Positions 7,885-15,890 of a stretch of DNA of 45,708 nt are shown here, one piece after another. The number at the start of each line of letters is the position of its first letter. The first letter of the stretch is position 1. The DNA is from Syntrophorhabdus sp. PtaB.Bin047 (GTDB lineage Bacteria > Desulfobacterota > Syntrophorhabdia > Syntrophorhabdales > Syntrophorhabdaceae): positions 1 through 45,708 of the forward strand of contig MVQP01000015.1 in assembly GCA_002067235.1 (NCBI GenBank), given 5' to 3'. A program made the translations under genes and the position numbers. Below the pieces are notes generated by a model. It did no database searches, had not been told where the DNA came from, and saw only the letters and a program-made list of their open reading frames with translations.

Positions 7885-9135
7885 ATGGCATCCCTGAAAA
7901 GAATCTCTCACGCCGAAAGAACGGGCCATCCGTTGCGTGTCGCCGGGATCGTCCTCCGCGAATCCCTGGGGTCCTTCCTCGGCAACAACGACTTCGAGAT
8001 GTCCGCCGCCCTGGCAACGTACAGTTTCTTTGCCCTCGTCCCCCTTCTGTTCCTCGTGGCCGGCCTCGCCGCCAGCACAGGAGGTGCGGCCGCATGGGTC
8101 ATTGCCGGCATTGAAGGCCTTATCGACCATCTCTTCCCCCGCATCCGGGACTGGATGAGCGTCGAATTCTCGGCAGCGATCGGGCACCCCCTCGCCCTCG
8201 GCGGCGCCGCCGCGATCGTTGTCTTCATCGCCGCCATGTCCCTCGTGGATTCCCTCATGACGACCTTTCTCAAGATCTTCAGGAAGGAACCCCCGACGTC
8301 ACTGTTCGCGGTCCAGCTCGGTAACGCGCGAAGGGCGGCGGCCATGTTCCTCCTCTTCGCCGTGCTCATCGGTGCCGAGATGCTCTTTCTCGCACTTGAG
8401 CACATTCTGCGGGATCGCGGCCTCGCCCTCACTGGCGCCGGGAGCGCTCTTGTTTCGACCTGCGTCGCCGCCCTCTGCATGGCCTTCTTCTACCGGGTAT
8501 TTCTGCCTGTGAGGCTGACCGCATTGAAGCTTGCGGGAGCCTGCGTCATCTCGGCAGTCCTCATCGTCGCCATGAGGGAAGTCTTCGCCTTTGTCCTCAA
8601 AACGAACCCCGCCTACGGGGAAACCTTCGGCTCGCTCAAGGTACTCTTCGTAATGATCGTGTGGGTCTACTATTGTTTCCTCGCCATCCTTTTCGGGGCC
8701 GAGGTCGCCGTGAACACGGGGAAGCGCGACGCCCTCCTCCTGAAACGCGTCTTCGCCGGCAACATCCGCGGGTCCCTCTCGAAAGGACTCCTCAGCAGGT
8801 TCATCACCTGCAGCAGCCGTGACGACATTATATTCGAGGAAGGTGACCCGGGCGGCGCCATGTACTACATCGTTTCCGGCTCTGTGGACATCATGCGCGG
8901 CGGCAAACACATCCTGACCATGGCCGCCGGGGATTACTTCGGCGAGATATCCATGCTCCTCGGCACCCCGCGATCGGCAGCCGCCCGCGCGGCTGCTGAA
9001 CCCACGGAACTCATTGCCGTCTCTCAGGAAAACTTCGACCTCATCCTCCGCGATAACGCCCCCATAGTCCTCTCCCTGCTCAGGAAGATGGCCGGCAGGC
9101 TCAAGGACACGGACGAATCGCTCCTTCAGCATTAA
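7885..9135 (+). CDS. YihY-family membrane protein fused to a cyclic-nucleotide-binding domain
   Basis: This is a 416-residue inner-membrane protein. Residues 20 to 285 are a YihY-type hydrophobic domain (formerly annotated RNase BN) with about six membrane segments and typical motifs (ALATYSFFALVPL near 42, LFGAEVAV near 270). Residues 300 to 410 form a cyclic-nucleotide-binding domain. Its phosphate-binding cassette is intact: FGEISMLL starts at 352, E354 is conserved, and R363 lies in TPRSAA. YihY proteins have no settled function. The fusion suggests a membrane process gated by cAMP or a related nucleotide. The domain lacks the HTH of CRP proteins, so it is not a DNA-binding regulator. Confidence 0.85.
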   Translation: MASLKRISHAERTGHPLRVAGIVLRESLGSFLGNNDFEMSAALATYSFFALVPLLFLVAGLAASTGGAAAWVIAGIEGLIDHLFPRIRDWMSVEFSAAIGHPLALGGAAAIVVFIAAMSLVDSLMTTFLKIFRKEPPTSLFAVQLGNARRAAAMFLLFAVLIGAEMLFLALEHILRDRGLALTGAGSALVSTCVAALCMAFFYRVFLPVRLTALKLAGACVISAVLIVAMREVFAFVLKTNPAYGETFGSLKVLFVMIVWVYYCFLAILFGAEVAVNTGKRDALLLKRVFAGNIRGSLSKGLLSRFITCSSRDDIIFEEGDPGGAMYYIVSGSVDIMRGGKHILTMAAGDYFGEISMLLGTPRSAAARAAAEPTELIAVSQENFDLILRDNAPIVLSLLRKMAGRLKDTDESLLQH

Positions 9136-9150
9136 CCTGACGGTTGATGC

Positions 9151-9303
9151 GTAGACGGGCAAACGGGCCGGCGCTGACGTGCCCAACGTGCCGACGGGGT
9201 AAAGACACGCAAACCGCGATTTGCGGCATGCGCTCTCGCTGATCCCCTGTCTTTCCGCGTGTGCCCGTTTGCGCGTCTCGCTGAGACCCGTTTGCCCGTC
9301 TAC
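9151..9303. repeat. ACGGGCAAACGGG word-repeat inverted element
   Basis: A perfect 17-base inverted repeat, GTAGACGGGCAAACGGG at 9151-9167 and its complement at 9287-9303, encloses further degenerate copies of the word (for example gtgcccgtttgcgcgtc near 9260). It lies between convergent genes, and its right end overlaps the xseA stop codon at 9300-9302. Confidence 0.9.
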
Positions 9304-10517
9304 GTCTCTCTGTTGACCACCGACACGTCGAGACCACCCTTGTGGAGCGTGATCGAAAGGGCATCGCCCGGCGAAACTGCGGAGGAGTCGGTAATGACGG
9401 TGCCGGTGGCGGACCTCGAGGTTATGGAGTAACCCCTCGCCAGGATCGCCCTGGGGTTGAGGTCGTGTATCCTCTGGCTGAGGGCATCGAACCTTGTACG
9501 TGCATTCTTCATGTAGAGCCGGATGTTGTGGGTGAGGCCGACGGTGAGATCATCGAGGTAGAGGCGGTGGGAGGTGAAGAAATCCTTCCTGTCCTTGAAA
9601 TCCATGACGTTGCTGACAAGCATGTACCGGGCCCTTTCGAGCTTCTTCTCCATCGCCTGGCACAGGGAATCTCCAAGACCCCGGACATGGCGGCTAAGTT
9701 CCTCCCTGTCGGGAACCACAAGGGCGGCGGCGGCCGTCGGCGTAGGAGCACGCACGTCGGCTACGAAGTCCGCTATCGTGAAATCGACCTCGTGGCCCAC
9801 AGCGGAGATGACCGGTATCCGGGAAGCGAATACGGCCCTTGCCAGACCTTCATCGTTGAAGCAGGCCAAGTCCTCGTACGAACCCCCTCCCCTTCCGATG
9901 ATGATGACATCGACCTGCCCGCTCCGATTGAAATGCCCGATCCCCTCCATGATCTCGCGGGCCGCGTCCTCGCCCTGCACGGCCGCCGGCCAGACCTCAA
10001 CGGGGACCGTGCCGCATCTTTCATATATGATCCTCAGCATGTCCCGTATGGCAGCACCCGCCGGTGATGTGACTATCCCGATACACCGGGGAAACCGGGG
10101 AAGGGGTTTCTTGAGCGCCTCGTCAAAAAGGCCCTCTTTGAAGAGCCTCTCCTTAAGCTCAAGGAACCGCAGATAGGCGAGGCCCCGCTCGCCGCTCGCC
10201 AGGATATCGCTCACTATCAGCTGGTATTCGCCGCGCTTCTCATAGACGTCGATGCGGCCCCTACACAGGACCCGCTCGCCATCCTTCACCACCCTGCCCG
10301 AGGGCGCGCGCGCGGCATAGTTGAAGACAACGCCGCGGATCATGGCAAGGTCATCTTTCAAGGTGAAGTAGAAGTGCCCCGAGGGATAGAGTTTCGCGTT
10401 GGAGACCTCCCCTTCGACGCGCACGTCCCGGAACCGGCCGCTGACGAACCTCTTGAGTTCCGCCGTCAGTTCCGATACCGTCAGAAGCGCTTCATCCTCA
10501 CGAGGGTAGAGGCCCAT
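9300..10517 (-). CDS. xseA: Exodeoxyribonuclease VII large subunit
   Basis: This 405-residue protein is the catalytic large subunit of exonuclease VII, which degrades single-stranded DNA to oligonucleotides. The N-terminal OB-fold is clear (LTVSELTAELKRFV, VEGEVSNAKLYPSGHFYFTLKD), followed by the catalytic region with TSPAGAAIRDML, IGRGGGSYEDLACFNDE, SAVGHEVDFTIADFVAD and RAPTPTAAA. A helical region ends with the ILARGYSI motif. The ATG follows the thiC stop codon directly (TAAATG), so translation is probably coupled. The small subunit gene xseB is not next to it, unlike in many bacteria. Its stop codon lies inside an inverted-repeat element. Confidence 0.96.
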   Translation of the reverse strand: MGLYPREDEALLTVSELTAELKRFVSGRFRDVRVEGEVSNAKLYPSGHFYFTLKDDLAMIRGVVFNYAARAPSGRVVKDGERVLCRGRIDVYEKRGEYQLIVSDILASGERGLAYLRFLELKERLFKEGLFDEALKKPLPRFPRCIGIVTSPAGAAIRDMLRIIYERCGTVPVEVWPAAVQGEDAAREIMEGIGHFNRSGQVDVIIIGRGGGSYEDLACFNDEGLARAVFASRIPVISAVGHEVDFTIADFVADVRAPTPTAAAALVVPDREELSRHVRGLGDSLCQAMEKKLERARYMLVSNVMDFKDRKDFFTSHRLYLDDLTVGLTHNIRLYMKNARTRFDALSQRIHDLNPRAILARGYSITSRSATGTVITDSSAVSPGDALSITLHKGGLDVSVVNRET

Positions 10518-11804
10518 TTATTTCTTCTTCAGGTAGTCCTTCATGAGCTTCATGGAACAGAACTCACCGCACATGCTGCAGACATCGTTCTTGAGATTCC
10601 TCTCCTTCCGGAATGCCCGTATCTTTTCCGGGTCTATGGCACACTCGATCTGCCCTTTCCAGTCGAGGGCCTTCCGATACGTGGACATGGCCTTGTCAAG
10701 AGCGAAGGCCTTCTTGCTCCCGCGCGCGAGATCGGCGGCATGGGCAGCTATCTTTGCAACAACAACGCCGTCGCGGACATCCTGCGGCATGGGAAGGCCC
10801 AGGTGTTCCGTGGGCGTAACGTAACACAGGAAATCGGCTCCGTGGTAGGCCGCCAGCGCCCCGCCCATGGCGGACGTGATGTGGTCGTAACCGGGCGCGA
10901 TATCGGTGACGATGGGGCCAAGAACATAGAAGGGCGCCTCGTTGCAGAGCCTCTTCTGAAGGACCATATTCGTCTCGATCTGGTTGATCGGAACATGGCC
11001 GGGCCCTTCGATCATGACCTGAACACCCTGGTTGAGAGCTTCCTCGCAGAGTTCTCCCAGGATGATGAGCTCCTCGATCTGCCCGCGATCGGTCGCGTCC
11101 GCTATGCAACCCGGACGAAGGCCGTCCCCGAGGCTGATCGTCATGTCGTATTTCTTCGCGATGGCGAGAAGGCGGTCGAAATTCTCATAGAGGGGGTTCT
11201 CCTTGCCGTTGACTATGATCCACTGGGCAAGGAAGGCGCCGCCGCGGCTCACAATGTCCGTCACTCTCCCCTGCTTTCTCAGGCGCTCCAAAGCACTTTT
11301 CGTCACACCGCAATGGACCGTCACGAAATCGACCCCATCGGCGCCGTGTTTCTCAATGACCTCAAAGATGTCGTCCGCTTCCATCCTGACGATCGCCTTT
11401 CTCTTTTTCACGGTCTCAATGGCGGCCTGGTATATGGGAACGGTCCCGACGGGGATCTTCGCGGCATCTATGACAATCTTACGGATCTCGTCAAGGTTGC
11501 CGCCGGTGCTGAGGTCCATGACCGCATCTGCTCCCGCCTGACGCGCCACGGTCAGCTTCTCGAGCTCCTCGTCGATGTTCACCCTCTCCGGAGAGGTGCC
11601 TATGTTGGCGTTGACCTTGACGGAAAGACCCTTGCCAACGCCTTTCGGGGTAAAGTCCTTGTGCCGGTTGTTTGCGAGGATCGTGGCCTTTCCCTCCGCG
11701 ATGTGACGGCGGAGCTGTTCCCTGTCGATGTCTTCATCGCGGGCGACGCGCTGCATCACCCTGGTGATCTTTCCTTCCCGTGCTGCAATAAGCTGGTTTT
11801 TCAT
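10518..11804 (-). CDS. thiC: Phosphomethylpyrimidine synthase ThiC
   Basis: This 428-residue radical-SAM enzyme converts aminoimidazole ribotide into hydroxymethylpyrimidine phosphate for thiamine synthesis. Recognisable blocks include VKVNANIGTSP, DAVMDLSTGG, FVTVHCGV, SRGGAF, LGDGLRPGCIADATD, MIEGPGHVPINQIE and the substrate-site TPTEHLGLP. The C-terminal cluster motif is C409-x2-C412-x3-C416, one residue shorter than the CX2CX4C of enterobacterial ThiC. It is the short form without the long N-terminal domain. It sits between thiD (seven bases upstream) and xseA (directly downstream). I found no TPP riboswitch in the operon leader. Confidence 0.97.
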   Translation of the reverse strand: MKNQLIAAREGKITRVMQRVARDEDIDREQLRRHIAEGKATILANNRHKDFTPKGVGKGLSVKVNANIGTSPERVNIDEELEKLTVARQAGADAVMDLSTGGNLDEIRKIVIDAAKIPVGTVPIYQAAIETVKKRKAIVRMEADDIFEVIEKHGADGVDFVTVHCGVTKSALERLRKQGRVTDIVSRGGAFLAQWIIVNGKENPLYENFDRLLAIAKKYDMTISLGDGLRPGCIADATDRGQIEELIILGELCEEALNQGVQVMIEGPGHVPINQIETNMVLQKRLCNEAPFYVLGPIVTDIAPGYDHITSAMGGALAAYHGADFLCYVTPTEHLGLPMPQDVRDGVVVAKIAAHAADLARGSKKAFALDKAMSTYRKALDWKGQIECAIDPEKIRAFRKERNLKNDVCSMCGEFCSMKLMKDYLKKK

Positions 11805-11811
11805 GGTCGTA

Positions 11812-12678
11812 TCATCTCCATATTCTCAACGGACCCGGGTCTTGCGGCAGTCTCCCGTGAGCCCCTTGTATTTTCATGCACTCCCCTGCCGTGTCAGATG
11901 CCGCTTCCGTCGCCGAAGAAACGTAGAAATACCCTTTTCTGTCAATCCTGTAACTCGATTCAAACAGCCTCTCAAGATACCTCTGTGTCGCCACGAAGGC
12001 GTCAGTCAGGGGATATCCCGCCGCGAGAAAGCATGCGAGGGCCGAAGAGAAGGAACAACCCGTCCCGTGGATCAAGCGGGGAAACCTCGTCTTCCTGTAG
12101 AGAAGGTATTCCCTGCCGTCGAACAATATGTCAACAGGATCGCCCTCCAGGTGGCCTCCTTTCACGATGACCGCACCGGGGCCGAGAGAGCGTAACTTCT
12201 CGGCTGCCTTCCTGGCAGCCTTCACCGTCCGGACCTTTACACCCGTGATGGCGGAGGCCTCTTCCGCGTTGGGCGTTATTACAGTGACCTTCTCAAAGAG
12301 CACATCGATGCACGCCGCCCTGGCCTCGTCCGTGATGAGCGGGACACCATTCTTGGCGGCAAAGACAGGGTCGAGAACGACGGGCACGCCCCTCCTTCGC
12401 GCCAGAAAGCCCGCAGTCGCCCTGACATGGGATTCGTCACAGAGAACTCCTATCTTGACGCCCTTCACCGCTATCCCCGTCGTGGCCGCCCGGAGGACGT
12501 CCCGAAATAGACCCTCCGACGATGCCTCGACGCGCTTGACGCCACCGGGGCCCTGGACCACGGTGCAGGTCGGTACGGCGATACCGTGAAAACCGAAGGA
12601 GAAGAACGTATCGACATCCCTCACGACACCCGCTCCCGATGAGGCATCAAATCCGGCTATGGAGACGAGGCTTTTCAT
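11812..12678 (-). CDS. thiD: Hydroxymethylpyrimidine/phosphomethylpyrimidine kinase ThiD
   Basis: This 288-residue ribokinase-fold kinase phosphorylates hydroxymethylpyrimidine and its monophosphate, the step after ThiC. Motifs are SIAGFDASSGAGVVRD at the N-terminus (substrate site), LDPVFAAKNG in the middle, VITPNAEEAS, VIVKGGHLEGD and the anion-hole/catalytic HGTGCSFSSALA near residue 215. It is about 20 residues longer than a typical ThiD at the C-terminus (after ERLFESSYRI), with no fused ThiE domain. It is the first gene of the thiD-thiC-xseA operon, so the pathway pair is co-expressed. The start is ATG at 12678. Confidence 0.94.
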   Translation of the reverse strand: MKSLVSIAGFDASSGAGVVRDVDTFFSFGFHGIAVPTCTVVQGPGGVKRVEASSEGLFRDVLRAATTGIAVKGVKIGVLCDESHVRATAGFLARRRGVPVVLDPVFAAKNGVPLITDEARAACIDVLFEKVTVITPNAEEASAITGVKVRTVKAARKAAEKLRSLGPGAVIVKGGHLEGDPVDILFDGREYLLYRKTRFPRLIHGTGCSFSSALACFLAAGYPLTDAFVATQRYLERLFESSYRIDRKGYFYVSSATEAASDTAGECMKIQGAHGRLPQDPGPLRIWR

Positions 12679-12724
12679 CTTTTCGGCTCGTATATACCCC
12701 TTGGATTTTAAAACTGAAAACTAT

Positions 12725-12754
12725 ACCATAATTGCCCTCTTGAGAGCCATACAA
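12725..12754 (-). promoter_or_regulatory. Weak promoter candidate for thiD
   Basis: On the minus strand TTGTAT (12754-12749), an 18-base spacer and TATGGT (12730-12725). It is the only reasonable sigma-70-like pair upstream of thiD. The leader is too short for a TPP riboswitch, and no riboswitch signature is seen. Confidence 0.3.
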
Positions 12755-12773
12755 TTCCCGCGACGGCGGGTGT

Positions 12774-12793
12774 CTTCGACGGTTTTGTCGAAG
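12774..12793. other. Small hairpin in the thiD/Spy divergent region
   Basis: CTTCGAC, a 6-base loop and GTCGAAG form a perfect 7-bp stem about midway between the divergent genes. No T-run follows on either strand, so it is not a classic terminator. Confidence 0.35.
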
Positions 12794-12898
12794 GACCTCT
12801 GCGACGTCGACATTTGTTTCCGTGAAATCTTCCGGCCATCGGCGGTCATGATCCAGTTTATCCCATGTTTACGGTCAGTTACGGACACATGCCGCCAA

Positions 12899-12914
12899 TG
12901 GCACGGTAATTGCC
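12899..12914 (+). promoter_or_regulatory. Sigma-54 promoter of the Zra/Cpx-like operon
   Basis: TGGCAC-N5-TTGCC, with the GG of the -24 element at 12900-12901 and the GC of the -12 element at 12912-12913, is very close to the sigma-54 consensus TGGCAC-N5-TTGCW. Transcription would start near 12925, and a strong AGGAGG ribosome site and ATG follow at 12960. The operon encodes its own sigma-54 activator, as in the ZraPSR system. The outer bases CATGT...ACATG at about 12864-12891 form a dyad that could be an activator site. Confidence 0.75.
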
Positions 12915-12959
12915 AAGAAGAGAGCTATGATTTGCAAAAAGCCATATGAGGAGGTTACA

Positions 12960-13427
12960 ATGAAAAAGGTCTTGGGAGTCATCGTGGCGGTCCTGTTCAT
13001 AGCATTGGCAACGGCCGCCTTTGCCGCCGGGCCGGGAGGCTTCGGGCCCGGACCAAGAGGGTACGGGTACGGCCGGGGTATAGATCTCTCCAAGGAACAA
13101 ATGGACAGGATGTGGCAGATACGGGAGAAATTCAACACCGACACCTCATCCCTGCGTTACGAGCTCTTTCAGAAACGGGGCGATCTGAGGACCCTGTACG
13201 CCGACCCCAAGGCTGGCGATGCGGCGATCCTGGCAAAGGAAAAGGAAGTCGACACGCTGAGGCAGAAGATGCACGACAGAATGGTCCGGTTCAAACTGGA
13301 GCAGAGAAAGGTCTACACTCCGGAGCAGCTCCAGAAACTGGCTGAGTCCGGTTACGGCCCCGGTTTCGGCGGCAGTCGCGGCGGTAGCGGCGGCGGGCGG
13401 GGACTCGGGCCCTGCGGCAGATTCTAG
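12960..13427 (+). CDS. Spy/ZraP-like periplasmic protein 1
   Basis: This 155-residue secreted protein has a signal peptide (MKK plus a hydrophobic core ending in AFAA near residue 23). A helical LTxxQ-type region follows (LSKEQMDRMWQIREKF at about 40-56, then a long helix with LRQKMHDRMVRFKLEQRKVYTPEQ). Members of this Spy/CpxP/ZraP family are periplasmic chaperones or metal-binding accessory proteins of envelope-stress systems. Glycine-rich tracts flank the helical core (GPGGFGPGPRGYGYGRG and GGSRGGSGGGRGLGPCG), the latter holding a single cysteine. The ATG at 12960 has an AGGAGG site at the right distance. It is the first gene behind the sigma-54 promoter. Confidence 0.85.
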   Translation: MKKVLGVIVAVLFIALATAAFAAGPGGFGPGPRGYGYGRGIDLSKEQMDRMWQIREKFNTDTSSLRYELFQKRGDLRTLYADPKAGDAAILAKEKEVDTLRQKMHDRMVRFKLEQRKVYTPEQLQKLAESGYGPGFGGSRGGSGGGRGLGPCGRF

Positions 13428-13441
13428 GCACCAGGAAGCAC

Positions 13442-13474
13442 GGTGACGGGCCTCCCCTCCGGAGGCCCGTCACC
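13442..13474 (+). terminator. Strong intercistronic hairpin without T-run
   Basis: A perfect 14-bp stem (ggtgacgggcctcc and its complement) with a 5-base loop lies between the first Spy-like gene and the lipoprotein gene. No U-tract follows. It is therefore more likely a 3'-end stabiliser or partial attenuator that raises the level of the first cistron over the rest of the operon. Confidence 0.7.
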
Positions 13475-13495
13475 CCCATGAAAAGGGAGGGAACA

Positions 13496-13885
13496 ATGAA
13501 AAAATTCGTAGCAGTTGTACTACTGGCGACAGTGGCAGGACTGTTTCTGGTCTCGTGCGCGTCCGAAGGATATAACACCCAGAAGGGCGCCGCGATCGGG
13601 GCCGGGCTGGGAGCCATAGCGGGGCAGGTGATAGGACACGATACGGCCTCGACGCTCATCGGGGCAGCGGTGGGAACCCTCGTCGGAGCCGTTGGAGGCA
13701 ACGCGGTGGACCAGCACGTACAGAACCAGCAGCGCGGTGCGGCCCAGCAGACGTCGGCATATCCGTCATCGAGCCAGGTAACCCCCCAGGACCAGCCTCC
13801 GGGACAGTGGGTTGAAGTGCCCGGTCAATGGATAGGCGGGAAATGGGTTCCCGCACACAAGGTATGGGTACCCGTGAATCCATGA
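13496..13885 (+). CDS. Glycine-zipper lipoprotein
   Basis: This 129-residue predicted lipoprotein has a short signal peptide and the lipobox LVSC, placing the lipidated cysteine at residue 21. It is followed by a glycine-zipper membrane-like segment (GAAIGAGLGAIAGQVIG, then IGAAVGTLVGAVGGNAV) of the kind found in SlyB/YmgG-type outer-membrane-associated proteins. The C-terminal third is Gln/Pro-rich and ends with repeated GQWV/GKWV-type motifs. The ATG at 13496 follows a GGGAGG site. The stop overlaps the next start (ATGA), indicating translational coupling. It is presumably an envelope component monitored or protected by this stress operon. Confidence 0.82.
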   Translation: MKKFVAVVLLATVAGLFLVSCASEGYNTQKGAAIGAGLGAIAGQVIGHDTASTLIGAAVGTLVGAVGGNAVDQHVQNQQRGAAQQTSAYPSSSQVTPQDQPPGQWVEVPGQWIGGKWVPAHKVWVPVNP

Positions 13886-14301
13886 CATTTGTCGTATTCT
13901 TCCTCCTCCTGTGCTTGTTCATAACGCCCTCTCTCCGGGCCCAGAATTCATATTATGAGTTCGAGAGAGGGCTCCAGTTGACGGAACCCCAGAGGGCACA
14001 GGTCGAGGACATCAGGAACAGGTACATCAACGAATGGCAGTCCCTGAGGATGGAGTCGTCGCGAAAACGGGGGGAACTCAGGGAACTGAGCCGGGATCCC
14101 GAGGCCAACTCCGCCAGGATCGGCAGGATACAGGGCGAACTGCAGGAGCTTGACACCGCCCGGCATAACTCCTATCAGCAATACCGCTCCGAGGTCTCAA
14201 GGACTCTCAATCAAAGACAGCGCGAGCAGTATAACAGCTTCTGCGATCAGGAACGCAAACAGAACATGCAGCGTCTTCGTATGAGGCGGCATGGGAGATA
14301 A
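13882..14301 (+). CDS. Spy/ZraP-like periplasmic protein 2
   Basis: This 139-residue secreted protein has an N-terminal hydrophobic signal (MTFVVFFLLLCLF, cleavage likely after SLRAQ). A highly charged helical domain follows, with LTEPQRAQVEDIRNRY (LTxxQ-like) and a second helix pair ending in RTLNQRQREQYNSF. It is a diverged relative of the first gene of the operon and lacks its glycine-rich tracts. The start at 13882 is set by the ATGA overlap with the lipoprotein stop. Upstream in-frame codons would read through the lipoprotein gene and have no signal peptide. Its 3' end overlaps the kinase gene by 11 bases. Confidence 0.8.
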   Translation: MTFVVFFLLLCLFITPSLRAQNSYYEFERGLQLTEPQRAQVEDIRNRYINEWQSLRMESSRKRGELRELSRDPEANSARIGRIQGELQELDTARHNSYQQYRSEVSRTLNQRQREQYNSFCDQERKQNMQRLRMRRHGR

Positions 14302-15868
14302 GCGGGCGGTTGCCCTTCCCCTGTTCTTCGCGCTCTTTCTCGTTCTCATCACACTCACCGGGTTCTTCCAGATAAGGATCATCCGCAGCAATATTGAACG
14401 TCAGCTCATGGGAGAAGCGGAGATAATCTTCACCCATGTCCAGAGAGAGATAGACATCAACCTCGAGTATCTGAGCTTCCTCGACAGGTCGCCCGTCATC
14501 ATCACCCCCTATTTCTTCAACATCATGGCCTTCGATGAGTCGATCATCGACGACCTCGACACCGCCGTGGGCCGACTCCTGAAGAACCACGAGGAGAGAG
14601 GCCTGGAGACGCTCTCCCCGGCGAACGTAGTCGAATACGACCTCAAAGGAAAGATTGTCGCCCGGAAAGGGAAGAACGATATTCCCGCGGGGCTGGTGCG
14701 AAAACTGGTCTCAGGAGAGCAGACGACCGTCATCAGGATGCCCGTCTCCGGCGACAGGTCGCTCATCTTCGGCAGGCGCGCAGGTGAACGCATCCTTCTT
14801 GTCAGGATCAATGCCCCGGAACTGGAGACGCTGAGAAGAAAGGTCATCCTCAGGGACATCGTCGACAGGGAGGAGAAGAGGTTCAACATCGACGCCATCA
14901 GGATCTATGATCAAAAGGGCGATCTCTTCGTCGGGGCAAGCTCTGCCGGAAAGAACACTTTCCTTCTTGAGCGGGACCTTTCCCCGAAGGTCCTTCCCGG
15001 GTTTCGCATGCAGATCTTCATCTCCAGAAACCTTGCGCGGGACACCATCCAGAGGTCGGCCATCGGTTTTACGCTCATCCTTGCGGTCCTATTCGTCTCC
15101 GGAGCCGGGAGCATCTACGCGTTCTCCGTCATGGAGAGAAAGTATGCGAAGAGGGTCAAGGAGATGGAACGGGAGATGGAGATCAAGGAACGCCTGGTAT
15201 CACTGGGAAAACTGGCTTCGGGAATGGCCCACGAGATCAGGAACCCTCTGAATGCCATCAGTCTCTCTGTACAGCGCCTCAAGAGGGAATTCGTCCCCTC
15301 GGATGAGAAAAAGGAGGAATACTTCACCTTCCTCGATATCATCAGGAAGGAACTCACACGGGTCAACGGGATAGTCGAGGAGTTCCTCCAATCGACGAGG
15401 GCTCAGGCCCCTTTCAGCCGGGAGGACCTTCGCGACCTCATCGAAGAGGTCATCATAATCGTCGGGGAAAAGGCCTCATCGAAGGGCATCTTCATAGAGA
15501 ACGCCACGGGCACCGGCATCCATGTCGAATGCCAGAGAGACAGGCTCAAACAGGCATTCTACAACATCATCATAAACGCCATAGAGTCCATGAACAACGG
15601 GGGAAAGATCGACGTAACGGTAAAGCAGAGGGACTCCCGGGTGGAAATATCGGTCAGGGACTCCGGGTCGGGTATCAGCGAAGAGGCACTTGCGAGGATA
15701 TTTGAATACTATTACACGACAAAGGACAAGGGTATGGGTCTCGGACTTCCCATATCGTACCTGATAGTGAAAGACCATGGCGGCGACATCAAGGTAACGA
15801 GCATCGCCGGGCAGGGAACAATCTTCACCGTCGTCCTGCCTCTCAGGCATGACGGTGCGGCGGAATGA
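14291..15868 (+). CDS. ZraS-like membrane sensor histidine kinase
   Basis: This 525-residue inner-membrane kinase has a first membrane segment at about 8-28, a periplasmic sensor domain of about 225 residues, and a second segment near 257-280. A short coiled linker leads to a dimerisation domain with phospho-acceptor H314 in GMAHEIRNPLNA and an ATPase domain (N-box IINAIESM, DSGSGI, GMGLGLPIS). The layout and neighbours match ZraS/HydH kinases that answer envelope or metal stress through a sigma-54 activator. The ATG at 14291 overlaps the preceding gene. It should phosphorylate the regulator encoded next. The signal is unknown; zinc or envelope stress is a guess by analogy. Confidence 0.9.
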   Translation: MGDKRAVALPLFFALFLVLITLTGFFQIRIIRSNIERQLMGEAEIIFTHVQREIDINLEYLSFLDRSPVIITPYFFNIMAFDESIIDDLDTAVGRLLKNHEERGLETLSPANVVEYDLKGKIVARKGKNDIPAGLVRKLVSGEQTTVIRMPVSGDRSLIFGRRAGERILLVRINAPELETLRRKVILRDIVDREEKRFNIDAIRIYDQKGDLFVGASSAGKNTFLLERDLSPKVLPGFRMQIFISRNLARDTIQRSAIGFTLILAVLFVSGAGSIYAFSVMERKYAKRVKEMEREMEIKERLVSLGKLASGMAHEIRNPLNAISLSVQRLKREFVPSDEKKEEYFTFLDIIRKELTRVNGIVEEFLQSTRAQAPFSREDLRDLIEEVIIIVGEKASSKGIFIENATGTGIHVECQRDRLKQAFYNIIINAIESMNNGGKIDVTVKQRDSRVEISVRDSGSGISEEALARIFEYYYTTKDKGMGLGLPISYLIVKDHGGDIKVTSIAGQGTIFTVVLPLRHDGAAE

Positions 15869-15890
15869 CAAGAAAGGAGGGGTTGCGGTT

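Noticed and set aside
9151..9303. Insertion-sequence ends or a MITE
   Set aside because: There is no target-site duplication or transposase trace, and the interior is made of the same word as the arms.
10374..12170. A 598-codon plus-strand open frame across xseA, thiC and thiD
   Set aside because: It is antisense to three clearly recognisable genes, has no family motifs, and is open only because of high-GC codon bias.
12679..12959. TPP riboswitch upstream of thiD
   Set aside because: The conserved CTGAGA and ACCTGATCTGG-type blocks were not found on the minus strand.
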